The notes: a model not told the origin generated them from the sequence alone. A DNA stretch of 64,000 nucleotides from Lysobacter sp. (GCA_013141175.1 JABFRN010000001.1:744001-808000); one strand, 5' to 3'; counted from the first letter of the stretch, positions 28,235 through 37,590 are shown. Translations and numbers: made by a program.

Positions 28235-28782
28235 GCCCGTTCTCCAAGCGCGTCGCGGACCGCCATCAGCGCGAATCCGAGCAGGTTGAGTCCCTGCCAA
28301 TGCATCGGATCTTGCGCGCGGGAGTCCCCGGCGACAAGCCCGATGCCCCAGACCGGGTCGACCGGGCTGGCTTCGACCAGAATCCGATCGCCGGTGGCGA
28401 GCAGAAAGTCGCGCAACGGCGGATGCTGCTCGAACTTGGCGCGATTGCCGCGCACCACGATGTCGAAGCGGTGACGAAGCCAAGTCGCCTCGTCGAAGCT
28501 GCGGACGGCGCGACCGGCCGCCTTCGCCGCAGCGGGGTCGGCGTTCGCAAGCACCTGCGCCAGCGCCCGATCATCGTCGAACAGGCGCGCCTTCTCCGCC
28601 ATCATCCAGTGCTCGGCGGTGGCGTAACGGACAGCGTCGATCGTGAAGGCGGCGGGGAACCACTGACTGAAGCACGCGGCCGATGGCGCGTCATCGGCAC
28701 GCGGGCGATGGCCCCAGAAACAGAGATAGGCGAAGCGTTCGCCAGCGGCGATCCGCCCGCGTAGCGCTGCCACATCCATCAT
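28231..28782 (-). CDS. NADAR-family protein (YbiA-like N-glycosidase)
   Basis: The product (183 aa from the ATG at 28782; a GTG one codon earlier overlaps the fahA stop) has the NADAR fold: an F/Y-rich start with LCFWGH, the segment CFSQWFPAAF, the YATAEHWMMAEKARLF helix, and the C-terminal W(G)IGL...PMHWQGLNLLG. Family members cleave N-glycosidic bonds, for example of riboflavin pathway intermediates or ADP-ribose conjugates. It sits between fahA and maiA with overlaps on both sides, an unexpected place for this family. Confidence 0.86.
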   Translation of the reverse strand: MMDVAALRGRIAAGERFAYLCFWGHRPRADDAPSAACFSQWFPAAFTIDAVRYATAEHWMMAEKARLFDDDRALAQVLANADPAAAKAAGRAVRSFDEATWLRHRFDIVVRGNRAKFEQHPPLRDFLLATGDRILVEASPVDPVWGIGLVAGDSRAQDPMHWQGLNLLGFALMAVRDALGERA

Positions 28783-29768
28783 CACGCTGCCGGGCGTTCG
28801 ATCCGTTGTTCGATCGCGCCGAAGATGTCGTCGCCATCGCGGCTGCGCATCTCGATCCGAACCGTGTCTCCGTATTGCATGAAGGGCGTGATCGGCTTGC
28901 CGGTTTCCAGGGTCTCGACCGTGCGCTTCTCGGCGAAGCAGGACGCCCCCAGCGAGGTGTCCTCGTTGGCGACCGTGCCCGAACCGACGATGGTGCCGGC
29001 GGACAGCGGACGGGTCTTGGCGGCATGCGCTACGAGCTGCGCGAAGTCGAACTGCATGTCGACGCCCGCTTCCGGGGCACCGAACCAGATGCCATTGATG
29101 TGGGTCAGCAGCGGCAGATGCACCTTGCTGCCCTGCCAGGCGTCGCCCAGTTCGTCGGGCGTGACGAATACCGGCGACAGCGCGGAGCGCGGCTTGGACT
29201 GCAGGAAGCCGAAACCCTTCGCCAATTCGTTCGGAATCAGATTGCGCAGCGACACATCGTTGACCAGACCGATCAGCTGGATGTGGCCGGCCGCCTGCTC
29301 CGGCGTCACCGCCATCGGCACGTCGTCGGTGACGATCACGACCTCGGCTTCCAGATCGATGCCGTAGTCCTCGCTCGGCACCCGCACCGGGTCGCGCGGG
29401 CCATAGAAGCCGGCGCTGACCGCCTGATACATCAGCGGGTCGGCATAGAAGCTTTCCGGCACCTCGGCACCGCGCGCACGGCGCACGCGCACGACGTGCG
29501 GCAGGTAGGCGCTGCCATCGACGAATTCGTAGGCGCGCGGCAGCGGCGATGCCAGCAATGCCATGTCCAGATCGAATGCGCCTTCGGCGCCGCCCATGTT
29601 CAATGCTTCTGACAGCGCATTCAGACGCGGTGCGATGTTCGACCAGTCTTCCAGGGCGCGCTGCAACGTCGGAGCGATGCCATCGGCGCGCACGGCGCGC
29701 CCGAGATCGCGCGAAACCACGATCAACGTACCGTCCCGCCCACCTTCTTTCAGACTGCCAAGCTTCAT
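28782..29768 (-). CDS. fahA: Fumarylacetoacetate hydrolase
   Basis: The 328-aa protein has the FAH fold: MKLGSLKEGGRDG at the start, the metal-binding acidic triad region (EDYGIDLEAEVVIV), NDVSLRNLIPNE, KPRSALSP, and the C-terminal GTIVGSGTVANED segment. It hydrolyses fumarylacetoacetate to fumarate and acetoacetate at the end of tyrosine catabolism. It is the first gene of a tight three-gene operon (fahA, NADAR gene, maiA). Residues and length are normal for the bacterial FAH group. Confidence 0.93.
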   Translation of the reverse strand: MKLGSLKEGGRDGTLIVVSRDLGRAVRADGIAPTLQRALEDWSNIAPRLNALSEALNMGGAEGAFDLDMALLASPLPRAYEFVDGSAYLPHVVRVRRARGAEVPESFYADPLMYQAVSAGFYGPRDPVRVPSEDYGIDLEAEVVIVTDDVPMAVTPEQAAGHIQLIGLVNDVSLRNLIPNELAKGFGFLQSKPRSALSPVFVTPDELGDAWQGSKVHLPLLTHINGIWFGAPEAGVDMQFDFAQLVAHAAKTRPLSAGTIVGSGTVANEDTSLGASCFAEKRTVETLETGKPITPFMQYGDTVRIEMRSRDGDDIFGAIEQRIERPAA

Positions 29769-29848
29769 CGGAACCTCGAACGACCTGCGTGAATGAACTG
29801 GATGCGTCTAATTGGTTTCAATTGTAACTGATAGCCCGGACGGGCCGC

Positions 29849-30679
29849 TCAGGCTTCCGACTGGAAGCCTCCGGCCCGATAGGTCAGCACAAGGGTGTCG
29901 CGATAGCCGCCGGTCGCACCGGACTGCGGCTGGATCGGCGTGGTCTCGTGGATCATCCGGGTATCATCGAGCAACAGCAGACTCCACGGCTCGGTCAGCG
30001 TGAAGCGCTGTCCATCCGGGCCATCGGCATCGAACACCCGGGTCTCGCCACCGCGAATCGCATGCCTGCCGACGAGAAACACCGCAACGAAATCGACGCC
30101 GTCGCGATGCGCGCCCTCGGGCGTCGGCCGGCCGATGCCGTCGGTGGTGTCGATCCGGAACTGATGCGCTTCCACATACCAGGGATCGATCCGGCGCAGC
30201 TGGCGCAGACACCCGCCCAGCGCCTGCAGCAACTGCGGCCAGGCGGGCGAGGCGATGGTCCCGGGCGCCATCGGCGCGAACCAGCGTTGAATGCCGCCAT
30301 GCAACGCGTTGTAGTCAAGCGGCTGATAGTGGGCACGATGCGGCGCCTGCACGCAGCCATCGGCACCGACCACGAAGCAGGCATGTCGCCGTTGGCGGTA
30401 ACGCCCGCCGTCGCGCAGATAGTCGTCGGGCGGCAGGTCGTTCCAGCTCGGCGCCAGCGCCTGCAACGCATCGAGAGGCACGCCGCAGAGCCTCGCGACA
30501 TCGCCCGCGCCGAGTGCCGCGTAGCCGCTGCGGCGCAGCGCATCGACGACCATGTCGGGTGAAGTGAACGGCGCGGGGAAGGTGACGACCATGTGGCGAT
30601 CTCGCCTGTAATCCAAGGACGACCGGGCCATGCGCCCGGCGATGGTTTCAAGTGTAACTTCCATGTCCGCGATCGTCAT
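29849..30679 (-). CDS. 2-oxoglutarate/Fe(II) dioxygenase family protein
   Basis: The frame can begin at several codons; the ATG at 30679 (276 aa) is used, but starts at 30664 or 30592 are possible. The facial triad of Fe(II)/2OG oxygenases is visible as H191 and D193 in GAHRDGVDF and H244 in MIHETT, with GGYRDTLVLTYR holding the 2OG-binding arginine. The pattern fits the 2OG-Fe dioxygenase group that includes amino-acid hydroxylases. It is divergent from the luxR-type gene, so it might be under quorum control. Substrate is unknown. Confidence 0.8.
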   Translation of the reverse strand: MTIADMEVTLETIAGRMARSSLDYRRDRHMVVTFPAPFTSPDMVVDALRRSGYAALGAGDVARLCGVPLDALQALAPSWNDLPPDDYLRDGGRYRQRRHACFVVGADGCVQAPHRAHYQPLDYNALHGGIQRWFAPMAPGTIASPAWPQLLQALGGCLRQLRRIDPWYVEAHQFRIDTTDGIGRPTPEGAHRDGVDFVAVFLVGRHAIRGGETRVFDADGPDGQRFTLTEPWSLLLLDDTRMIHETTPIQPQSGATGGYRDTLVLTYRAGGFQSEA

Positions 30680-30854
30680 TGCACGATCGCTGGATCGCAA
30701 CTCACACTCTTCGTGACAAGCCTGTTACTTTATTCGCTTGGACCGAGCATGACGGGGACACGCTCGCAGACTTGATACGCCTATGCCGCCTCCTCGTCGC
30801 GGCTCGCCGATGGACACCATCGTCTCGACTACAGGCGGCATTACAGGGACAGCC

Positions 30855-31610
30855 ATGTCAAGCAGGATGCGAATCGATCTCGACCGGTTGCGTGCGTTCG
30901 AAGAGGCGCCGAGCACCGAGGCGTTGACCGTAGAGATCGATCGCGTGGTCAAGCCGCTCGGCATCGATTACTGGTTCTATGCGGTGGATCTGCCGCTGGT
31001 CAACGACCATCCGAATCAATTGCGCATCGGCACGTACCCGGAAGCTTGGGTGACCCACTACTTCGCGGTGGATTACATCAGCATCGACCCGATCATCAGC
31101 CACTGCCACGACCATGCCATCCCGCTCGCATGGGACGAGGCGCAGTTCCATCACCGCAGGATCGTCGACCCGCATCTGCAGAAGATCCGCCACATGTTCG
31201 GCGAAGCGCGCGAATTCGGACTCCGCAGCGGCGTCAGCGTGCCGCTGCATGGCCCCGGAGTCTCATGGGGACTCATGTCCTACGCATCCCGCCACCTGCC
31301 CGCCGCCGAATACGAAGCGATCCTGCCCGAATTGCACCTGCTTGCGCATTTCGTGCATGAAGCCGCGCGTCAATTCGTGCGCTCCAAGACCCCGTCGCGG
31401 TTGCCGGCACTGACCAAACGCGAGCGCGAGTGCCTCTCCTGGGCGGCCGAAGGCAAGACCAGTTGGGAGATCGGCCAACTGCTCAATATCAGTGAGCGCA
31501 CATCGATCTTCCATCTCCAGAACGCCACCCACAAATTGGGTGTCAGTGGCCGCCAGGCCGCCATCGCCCGCGCAGTGTCGCTGGGCTTGATCATTTCGCT
31601 GCGGAATTGA
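30855..31610 (+). CDS. LuxR-type quorum-sensing regulator
   Basis: The ATG at 30855 (251 aa) is preferred for its AGGGA site; ATG codons upstream would add a tail without similarity. Residues about 15-165 form the autoinducer-binding domain. The residues that touch acyl-homoserine lactone are all recognisable: W and Y in WVTHYFAVDY, D in SIDPI, W in LAWDE, and G in LRSGVS. Residues about 185-245 form the LuxR DNA-binding domain (LTKRERECLSWAAEGKTSWEI...). The receptor therefore looks intact, unlike the synthase gene next to it. Confidence 0.92.
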   Translation: MSSRMRIDLDRLRAFEEAPSTEALTVEIDRVVKPLGIDYWFYAVDLPLVNDHPNQLRIGTYPEAWVTHYFAVDYISIDPIISHCHDHAIPLAWDEAQFHHRRIVDPHLQKIRHMFGEAREFGLRSGVSVPLHGPGVSWGLMSYASRHLPAAEYEAILPELHLLAHFVHEAARQFVRSKTPSRLPALTKRERECLSWAAEGKTSWEIGQLLNISERTSIFHLQNATHKLGVSGRQAAIARAVSLGLIISLRN

Positions 31611-31804
31611 ACCCATCCAGATCGGAGAGCGCCGGGCGATTTCGCGCACGCATCCTCTCCACTTTATGCGTTGCTGATCATCAATCAGTATTTGATTGGC
31701 GCTGACAATCAATTTTCGCATCGATACATGCGCTCGCGGCCATCCCTACGACGGTCCTGCTGTCGATCCGTGGCGGACTGAACACCTGAAACGGACCTGC
31801 ATCA

Positions 31805-31824
31805 ACCTGTAAGGTCGATCAGCT
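31805..31824 (+). promoter_or_regulatory. Candidate lux box upstream of the luxI-like gene
   Basis: The 20-base site ACCTGTAAGGTCGATCAGCT keeps the CTG-N10-CAG core and agrees with the classical Vibrio fischeri box (ACCTGTAGGATCGTACAGGT) at 15 of 20 positions by my comparison. It ends about 60 bases before the luxI ATG, a sensible place for activation by the LuxR protein encoded just upstream. The dyad symmetry is only partial. Confidence 0.5.
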
Positions 31825-31883
31825 GCAAGTTCTTACAGCGGTTCCGCTCACTTGTGTCTCCTTCCACGATACGAGGAGACACC

Positions 31884-32489
31884 ATGGCATCGATCATCAT
31901 CGCGCGCGCTGGCGAAAATGGACTCGGCGCACCGCTTCTGGACAGTATGTACAGGCTGCGTTCGGATGTTTTTCACCGCAGGCTCGGCTGGGAGGTGCGT
32001 GTCGATAACGGGCGCGAACACGATTGGTTCGATTTGATAGGCCCACACTATCTTGTCGCGCACGACGGTGCGTCGAATGCGCTCGGCTGCAGCTGACTGC
32101 TGCCGACGGCCGGGCCGAACATGCTGCGCGATATCTTTCCGTTCCTGCTCGATGGCGTCCCGGCACCTTCATCGCCTGCGGTCTGGGAAGTCAGCCGGTT
32201 CGCGATCAGCAGCGCATGCGCGGGCGAAGGTTTCGGTTTCGGTGACGTACCGGCGGCGATGCTCGCCGAAATGTTCCGCTTCGCCGGTGCGCACGGCATC
32301 GAGGATCTGGTCGGCGTGACCAGCGCGCCGGTCGAAAGGATGTTGCGGCATTTGGGGCTGCGGGTCGAACGCCTGGGCCTGGCCCGCAGAATCGGCAAGG
32401 TCATGAGCCTGGCCTTCCGCATGCCGGTCGAAGAAAACCTGCAGACCGTCGGCGCGTCTCCATCCGTTGCGGTCGCACGCGCGGCATAG
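31884..32489 (+). pseudogene. LuxI-type acyl-homoserine lactone synthase, interrupted by an in-frame TGA
   Basis: The ATG at 31884 has a GAGGAGA site, and the frame runs to 32489 (202 codons including the final stop) with one internal stop, TGA at 32094-32096 (codon 71). Both halves are LuxI-like in the same frame. The first has YRLRSDVFHRRLGWEV and REHDWFD, with conserved R, F, W, E and D. The second has LLPTAGPNMLRDIFP, then WEVSRFAI. The stop takes the place of the conserved arginine in the GCxRLLPT motif; a single CGA-to-TGA change would explain it. It may be a true null allele, a read-through case or a sequencing error. Confidence 0.88.
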
Positions 32490-32580
32490 TGAACGCACGA
32501 ACCGTGCGTCGTCCAGAAGCAGGCCTGCACGTCGTGCGGAAACCCCATCGTCAGGAAGGGAGCGTGCCCCGATGACATCC

Positions 32581-32612
32581 GTCGCGCACGCCGTTGTAAA
32601 GGCGTGCGCGAC
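32581..32612. terminator. Strong hairpin between convergent genes
   Basis: A perfect 12-bp stem GTCGCGCACGCC/GGCGTGCGCGAC with an eight-base loop lies between the luxI-like gene and the end of the DUF3050 gene. It lacks a clear U-tract. Confidence 0.6.
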
Positions 32613-32647
32613 ATTGGACCGGCTGATCGACGGGCGCGGCCCGCAGT

Positions 32648-33520
32648 TCAGGCCGCGACGACGAGAGACGGCTTTCTGGCAGGCGCCGCCCGTTCCGGGG
32701 CGAAGCGTTCGCGCAGTTGCGCCGCAGTTCCGTCCCACAGCGCACGCCGGGCCAGCAACGCCTGCCGCGCCGCTTCCCGCGTGTTCGACAACCCGTCGGC
32801 GTTACGCTCGAGCTCGGCATTGATCAACCGGCACGCGGCCGGGCCGTGGGTGTCGCCATCCAGCTCGATATGACGCTGCAGGTAGTACACGAAGCCAGGC
32901 GCTTGCGCCTCGCTCAACCCCCAATGGTCGAGGAGGCTCTGGAACATGTCCGGGATGACGTTCTCGCGACCGTAGAAGAAACTCGCCATCACCTCCAGGA
33001 GACTGCCGCGCATGCAGGTGCCGATCGTGTGCTGGACGAAATCACGTACGAATTGCGGGACCTCGGCTGCGGCAAGCGCATCGGCCAGCGACGCACCTCC
33101 GCGAAGTTCGCGCATGAAATGATCGAACTGCGCGGTCGAGGCGCCGACATCGTGCATCGCGGTCAGATACAGATCGAGATGGCTGGCGGGGTTGCCCTGG
33201 GCGTCGACATCGCTTTCTTCGGCAAGCACGATATCGTTGATGAGCCGAGCCGCAACCGGATCGCTCGGCGGCACCCATGGCAGTTCCACGCAGGTCAGGT
33301 CACGCTGCAGTCGCTTGGCCAGCGACATGAAATCCCATACGGCGAACACATGCACCTGCATGAAGCTCTGAAGCGCTTCGGCATGCGCGATTTCAGCGAA
33401 TACCGGATGCGTTTCCAACTCGTGGCGGAGTCGGCGCATGGCCGGCGTCAGCACGACATCATCCCCTTTTGCAGCGCCCTCTTTTGCAGCACCCTCTTTC
33501 GCAGTCACTTCCTTTTTCAT
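32648..33520 (-). CDS. DUF3050 protein, heme-oxygenase-like helical fold
   Basis: The start at 33520 has a perfect AGGAGG and gives 290 aa; further upstream ATGs lack one. After a repetitive N-terminus (KEGAAKEGAAK) the protein matches DUF3050, a family I believe to be related to heme-oxygenase-like diiron proteins. Possible metal ligands are in HVFAVWDFMSL, LAEESDVD, HLDLYL, and HIELDGDTHGP. The function is unknown; oxygen-dependent chemistry on an organic substrate is a reasonable guess. It sits in the same direction and just downstream of a hemerythrin-like gene, next to a quorum-sensing locus. Confidence 0.78.
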   Translation of the reverse strand: MKKEVTAKEGAAKEGAAKGDDVVLTPAMRRLRHELETHPVFAEIAHAEALQSFMQVHVFAVWDFMSLAKRLQRDLTCVELPWVPPSDPVAARLINDIVLAEESDVDAQGNPASHLDLYLTAMHDVGASTAQFDHFMRELRGGASLADALAAAEVPQFVRDFVQHTIGTCMRGSLLEVMASFFYGRENVIPDMFQSLLDHWGLSEAQAPGFVYYLQRHIELDGDTHGPAACRLINAELERNADGLSNTREAARQALLARRALWDGTAAQLRERFAPERAAPARKPSLVVAA

Positions 33521-33750
33521 AAAGCCTCCTGGTTCCATCGCTTGGTTTTTGGGGTGAAGCGGGAACGTCCGAACGAACCGTCCGTGATCTGTTCGGACTT
33601 TCGGGCCAGCTTGCGCCGGACCCAGTCCCTTCGGCACGACTGCCGAAACAGTCGCCCGAAAGCGATACATCCTTGTGTCGCCGAAACCTGTGCGTGTGGC
33701 CTTTGGAGAGCCTGTGGAAGTGTGTCCCCCGGACCTTATGTCGGCATGCG

Positions 33751-34278
33751 TCAAGTCAGCGAGTAGAGCGGGTAGAGGCTGGCCTCTTCACGCTCGATAC
33801 GCTGCGCCAACAGTCCATAGACCGTCTTGTAATCCGCCATGAATTCCTCGCGGGCCTGCTGATCGAAAGTGCTGAGCTGATATTTCTTCACGAAATCGAC
33901 GACACCGCGCGCGATCGCATTCATCTCGCGACGAAAGCTGCGCACCAGTGCGGTGCTTTCGGAATCGCCCTGCATCGCGTTTTCCACGTAATTGTAGAAA
34001 CGGACATTCTCTGCGATCAGGTGCCCCTCAAGGTGCACCTTGAACGCCATGAGCATTTGCGGAACCTGCTGGAAATCGCCCTGCTGCGCGTGTTCTCCGA
34101 TCGCGCCGTAAAGTTTGACCAGATCGGCGTGATCGCGTTTCAGCGCGGGCACCAATCCGGCGTCGTATGCAATGCCGAAACCGGCACGGCGCTGTTCCAC
34201 GGGCGGGACGCCTTGCGGCAATGCCTGCGATCTCGGTCCCTGCCCACCCCCAAACAACTTCCTGAAAAAATCGAGCAC
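33751..34278 (-). CDS. Hemerythrin-like HHE domain protein
   Basis: The frame starts with GTG at 34278, preceded by AGGGGA; no in-frame ATG is nearby. The 175-aa product has a hemerythrin-type four-helix pattern: LKRDHADLVKLYGAI, then HLEGHLIAENVRFYNYV, and a C-terminal helix ending in EREEASLYPLY. The H..., HxxxE and E residues suggest a diiron or oxygen/NO-sensing site. The N-terminus has a short conserved helix, DFFRKLFGG. About 230 bases separate it from the downstream DUF3050 gene. Confidence 0.8.
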   Translation of the reverse strand: MLDFFRKLFGGGQGPRSQALPQGVPPVEQRRAGFGIAYDAGLVPALKRDHADLVKLYGAIGEHAQQGDFQQVPQMLMAFKVHLEGHLIAENVRFYNYVENAMQGDSESTALVRSFRREMNAIARGVVDFVKKYQLSTFDQQAREEFMADYKTVYGLLAQRIEREEASLYPLYSLT

Positions 34279-34483
34279 AACATCCCCTGTTGAATAACCA
34301 GTCGGCAGACGCCGACCGGGTGACCATATCCGGAGCTGGTCGATATCGTGTACCTGTAAGAAGTGACAGGTATGACCAATGTCCGTTTCAAACTGATTAG
34401 ACGGTCAAAGAAGCTTGCGTATTCCATCCGGATTCGAATGTTCGCTTGCCGCCAATGGTGTCGATACTCGCACAGTCGGCCAC

Positions 34484-34510
34484 AAAAAAACCCGCCTTGC
34501 GGCGGGTTTT
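34484..34510 (-). terminator. Rho-independent terminator of the tRNA-Gln transcript
   Basis: The stem AAAACCCGCC/GGCGGGTTTT with a TTGC loop is followed on the minus strand by a run of T, directly after the tRNA gene. Confidence 0.9.
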
Positions 34511-34515
34511 CCGTA

Positions 34516-34590
34516 GTGGCAGCCCCGGATGGATTCGAACCACCGAATGCCTGAGTCAGAGTCAGGTGCCTTACCGCTTGGCGACGGGGC
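34516..34590 (-). tRNA. tRNA-Gln (anticodon CTG)
   Basis: On the minus strand the 75-base gene begins AGCCCCG and ends CGGGGCTGCCA with an encoded CCA. The D arm (CGCCAAGCGGTAAGGCA) and T arm (GGTTCGAATCC) are canonical. The anticodon stem CCTGA/TCAGG frames the loop CTCTGAC, giving anticodon CTG, which reads CAG (Gln). A terminator follows at once. Confidence 0.95.
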
Positions 34591-34684
34591 TATAGAACTG
34601 CAGCACAGCGATTGTAACGCCAGAACTTGGTCGCCGGAACCGGGGAGAATCCCAAGTCCCGGCGAAAAGTCGATCGGTCCGGGC

Positions 34685-35077
34685 TCAGCGCTTCGAGAAC
34701 TGGCTTGCGCGACGGGCTTTGTGCAGGCCGACCTTTTTGCGCTCGACCTCACGGGCGTCGCGGGTCATGAAGCCGGCTTTGCGCAGCTCCGACTTCAAGG
34801 TCTCGTCGTACTCGACCAGCGCGCGGGCGATGCCGAGACGGATCGCGCCGGCCTGGCCGGTGGTGCCGCCCCCGGTCGTGGTGGCGACGATATCGAACTG
34901 CTCGTTGGTCTTGGTCAGCACAAGCGGCTGACGCACGATCATGCGCGCGGTTTCACGGCCGAAGAACTCGTCGATGGGACGGTCATTGACCGTGATGGTG
35001 CCGGTACCCTTGCGCAGGAACACGCGGGCGATAGAGGATTTGCGACGGCCGGTGCCGTAATTCTGCTGAGTAGCCAT
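34685..35077 (-). CDS. rpsI: 30S ribosomal protein S9
   Basis: The 130-aa protein is a full-length S9. It has [19 protein letters not shown] near the start, the [22 protein letters not shown] core and the basic C-terminus [19 protein letters not shown] with the terminal SKR that reaches the P-site tRNA. It lies three bases downstream of rplM, the usual L13-S9 operon. Confidence 0.98.
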   Translation of the reverse strand: MATQQNYGTGRRKSSIARVFLRKGTGTITVNDRPIDEFFGRETARMIVRQPLVLTKTNEQFDIVATTTGGGTTGQAGAIRLGIARALVEYDETLKSELRKAGFMTRDAREVERKKVGLHKARRASQFSKR

Positions 35078-35080
35078 CGT

Positions 35081-35509
35081 TTAGATATCCAGGACTTGCG
35101 GCTGCTGGGCGGCGTGCGGGTGTTCGGCACCCTTGTACACCTTGAGCTTCTTGTACATGGCGCGGCCGAGGGGATTCTTCGGCAGCATGCCTTTCACGGC
35201 GATCTCGATCACGCGCTCCGGATGACGTTCCAGCGCCTGGGCGAGGGTTTCGGTCTTCAGGTTGCCGATGTAGCCGGTGAAGCGGTGATAGAGCTTGTCG
35301 TTCAATTTGTTGCCGGTCACCGCGATCTTTTCGGCATTGATCACGACCAGGTAATCACCTGTATCGACATGCGGGGTGTAGACGGGCTTGTGCTTGCCGC
35401 GGAGGCGGCTGGCGAGCTCGGCGGCCAAGCGGCCGAGCGTCTTGCCGGAAGCGTCGACGAGATACCAGTCGCGCTGGACGGTCTCGGACTTGGCAGTGAA
35501 AGTCTTCAT
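35081..35509 (-). CDS. rplM: 50S ribosomal protein L13
   Basis: The 142-aa protein is a full-length L13: [17 protein letters not shown], the [15 protein letters not shown] segment, and [10 protein letters not shown]. It is the first gene of the rplM-rpsI operon and has a GGAGGAGCT-type site upstream. The upstream gene (35754) is divergent. Confidence 0.98.
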   Translation of the reverse strand: MKTFTAKSETVQRDWYLVDASGKTLGRLAAELASRLRGKHKPVYTPHVDTGDYLVVINAEKIAVTGNKLNDKLYHRFTGYIGNLKTETLAQALERHPERVIEIAVKGMLPKNPLGRAMYKKLKVYKGAEHPHAAQQPQVLDI

Positions 35510-35753
35510 GGAGGAGCTCTTGTGAGTGGTACCTGGTCGGACTGATTCAATCGGGGCGTCCCGATGAAGGGCGTCCCCGGCGAATTTCGCCTCGCGTTGT
35601 CGTCATGGAACCGCACGGGCGGGCCCACAAAGAAGCGGGATGATAGCCGGCCGGGCGAGGCGCCGCAAGTCGCCCGGCCGGGAAAACCCGCCAGGGTGGC
35701 CGGTTCGTTGGTGTGTCCTCGCGAAATCCAGCGTCTTCCCGGAAGATATCGCT

Positions 35754-36902
35754 GTGACCATCGCCCCACCCTGCGCTGCCGTCTCCACCGTCTCCCTGCA
35801 AGCGCTGGCCGACCAATGCGTGCAGTGCGGACTGTGCCTGCCGTCCTGCCCAACTTATGCGCTCGACCCGATCGAAGCCGAATCGCCTCGAGGACGTATC
35901 GCACTGGCCAAGGCTTGGGAAGCGGGCCTATCGGCTCCGACCGAGACTGGCGACCTTCATCTGGACCACTGCCTGGGTTGCCGCCGCTGCGAAGCGGTCT
36001 GTCCGGCCGGGGTGCGCTATGGGGCGCTGCTGACCGCTGTGCGCTCTCGACAGCATGCGCGCAGGCCTGCCGGGTTACGGCAACGAACGTCCGAATGGCT
36101 CACCGCACGCCCACGGGCGCTGTCGGTGCTGATGGCCGCCTACCGCGGGGCTTGGCCGCTGCTGCCACGTGCCGCCCGGCCTTTGCCGCGACCGCCGGTC
36201 TCGCCCATCCGCCCCCAGGATCCATATTCCGAGTCCGCAAGCGATGCCGCTCTATTCCTCGGCTGCCTGGCCCGCAGCTACGAAACGCCGCTCTATGCAG
36301 CGGTCCACCGGTTGGGCGGCGCCATCGGGTTGACCTTCACGGCTCCGACCGGGCAAACCTGCTGCGGTAGCCTGCACGCCCATGCCGGCGCAACAGAACA
36401 GGCGACATCGCTCGCCGCGACGAATCGCAAGGCGTTCGCAGGAGCTTCGACGGTGCTGAGCCTTGCCAGCGGTTGTCACGACACCCTCGCCGACAGCCTG
36501 CGCGGGCAGGCCGTCGTACGCGATGCCATCGACGTGATCGCCGAGGGCGCCGACCGGCTGCGATTCGCGGCGCGGCCGGAACGCGTCGCACTGCACCTGC
36601 CCTGCACCCAGCGCAACGTGGTCCGCAGCGATGCCGCCCTGCGCACGCTGCTGGCGCGTGTGCCGGCGCTCGAGGTCGTCGTACTCGACGCCGGCTTCGG
36701 CTGTTGCGGTGCGGCCGGGACCCGGATGCTGACCGACCCCGTACGCGCAGCGCGCTTCCGCCAACCGCTGCTGGACCAACTCGCCGCCAGCAGCGCGACC
36801 CGGCTGCTGAGCGCCAATATCGGCTGCCGGCTGCATCTGGCGAACGGCACTTCGCTGCCGGTGCAACACCCGCTCGAATTCCTATCAGAATGCCTCGCAT
36901 GA
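35754..36902 (+). CDS. glcF: GlcF/LutA-like two-cluster iron-sulfur protein
   Basis: The GTG at 35754 (GGAAG eight bases before it) is chosen; the frame is open upstream but the extra part is Arg/Pro-rich and unlike a protein. The product is 382 aa. Two [4Fe-4S] ferredoxin motifs lie in the N-terminal part, [12 protein letters not shown] and [12 protein letters not shown]. Two CCG-type domains follow ([22 protein letters not shown]). This is the architecture of the glycolate oxidase iron-sulfur subunit GlcF and of related lactate-utilisation proteins. The GlcD/GlcE partners are not adjacent, so the substrate is uncertain. Confidence 0.85.
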   Translation: MTIAPPCAAVSTVSLQALADQCVQCGLCLPSCPTYALDPIEAESPRGRIALAKAWEAGLSAPTETGDLHLDHCLGCRRCEAVCPAGVRYGALLTAVRSRQHARRPAGLRQRTSEWLTARPRALSVLMAAYRGAWPLLPRAARPLPRPPVSPIRPQDPYSESASDAALFLGCLARSYETPLYAAVHRLGGAIGLTFTAPTGQTCCGSLHAHAGATEQATSLAATNRKAFAGASTVLSLASGCHDTLADSLRGQAVVRDAIDVIAEGADRLRFAARPERVALHLPCTQRNVVRSDAALRTLLARVPALEVVVLDAGFGCCGAAGTRMLTDPVRAARFRQPLLDQLAASSATRLLSANIGCRLHLANGTSLPVQHPLEFLSECLA

Positions 36903-36912
36903 GAATGCTTCC

Positions 36913-37557
36913 ATGAACACGAACCGCACCCTTTCGCCCCTCGACCGCTTGTTCGCCGATGCGCAGAACGCGCTGGAGACCGTCGCCGGCGCGCCGCGCG
37001 CCGCGCGCACCAACCCGGGCGCTGGCGAGGCCGAGGTGGTGCTCGATGAAACCGAGCGCCGGCATGCGGCCGGGCTGATGCGGATCAACCACGTCGGCGA
37101 GGTTTGCGCACAGGCCTTGTACGTCGGCCAGGCGGCGGTCGCGCGCGACCCGCTGACACGGGCGCAGTTGCAGGCCGCGGCACAGGAGGAGACCGACCAT
37201 CTCGCTTGGTGCGCAGACCGCTTGCGCGAACTCGACAGCCGCCCCAGCCTGCTCAACCCGATCTGGTATGCGGGGAGTTACGCCATCGGCGTGCTCGCCG
37301 GCCTGCGCGGCGATGGCTGGAACCTCGGCTTCGTGGTCGAGACCGAACGCCAGGTCGAAGCGCACCTCGAAGAACACCTGCAGACGCTGCCGCCCGCCGA
37401 CGCCCGCAGCCGCGCGATCCTGACGGTGATGAAGGACGACGAGATCCGCCACGCCGACCATGCCGAGGCCGCAGGCGCACGACGCCTGCCGCAGCCGGTG
37501 CCGACGCTGATGGCGGCGGCATCGAAGCTGATGAAGACGGTGGCGTACCGGATATAA
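36913..37557 (+). CDS. coq7: 2-nonaprenyl/octaprenyl-3-methyl-6-methoxy-1,4-benzoquinol hydroxylase (Coq7)
   Basis: The 214-aa protein is the diiron ubiquinone hydroxylase Coq7. The duplicated carboxylate/His motifs are visible: [14 protein letters not shown], then [12 protein letters not shown], and later [15 protein letters not shown] and [14 protein letters not shown]. These give the expected E, ExxH, E and ExxH ligands. It performs the last ring hydroxylation of ubiquinone synthesis at the membrane. It begins ten bases after the Fe-S gene. Confidence 0.95.
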   Translation: MNTNRTLSPLDRLFADAQNALETVAGAPRAARTNPGAGEAEVVLDETERRHAAGLMRINHVGEVCAQALYVGQAAVARDPLTRAQLQAAAQEETDHLAWCADRLRELDSRPSLLNPIWYAGSYAIGVLAGLRGDGWNLGFVVETERQVEAHLEEHLQTLPPADARSRAILTVMKDDEIRHADHAEAAGARRLPQPVPTLMAAASKLMKTVAYRI

Positions 37558-37590
37558 GCGCCATCGCCGCATCCACGCCATTCCGCCGAC

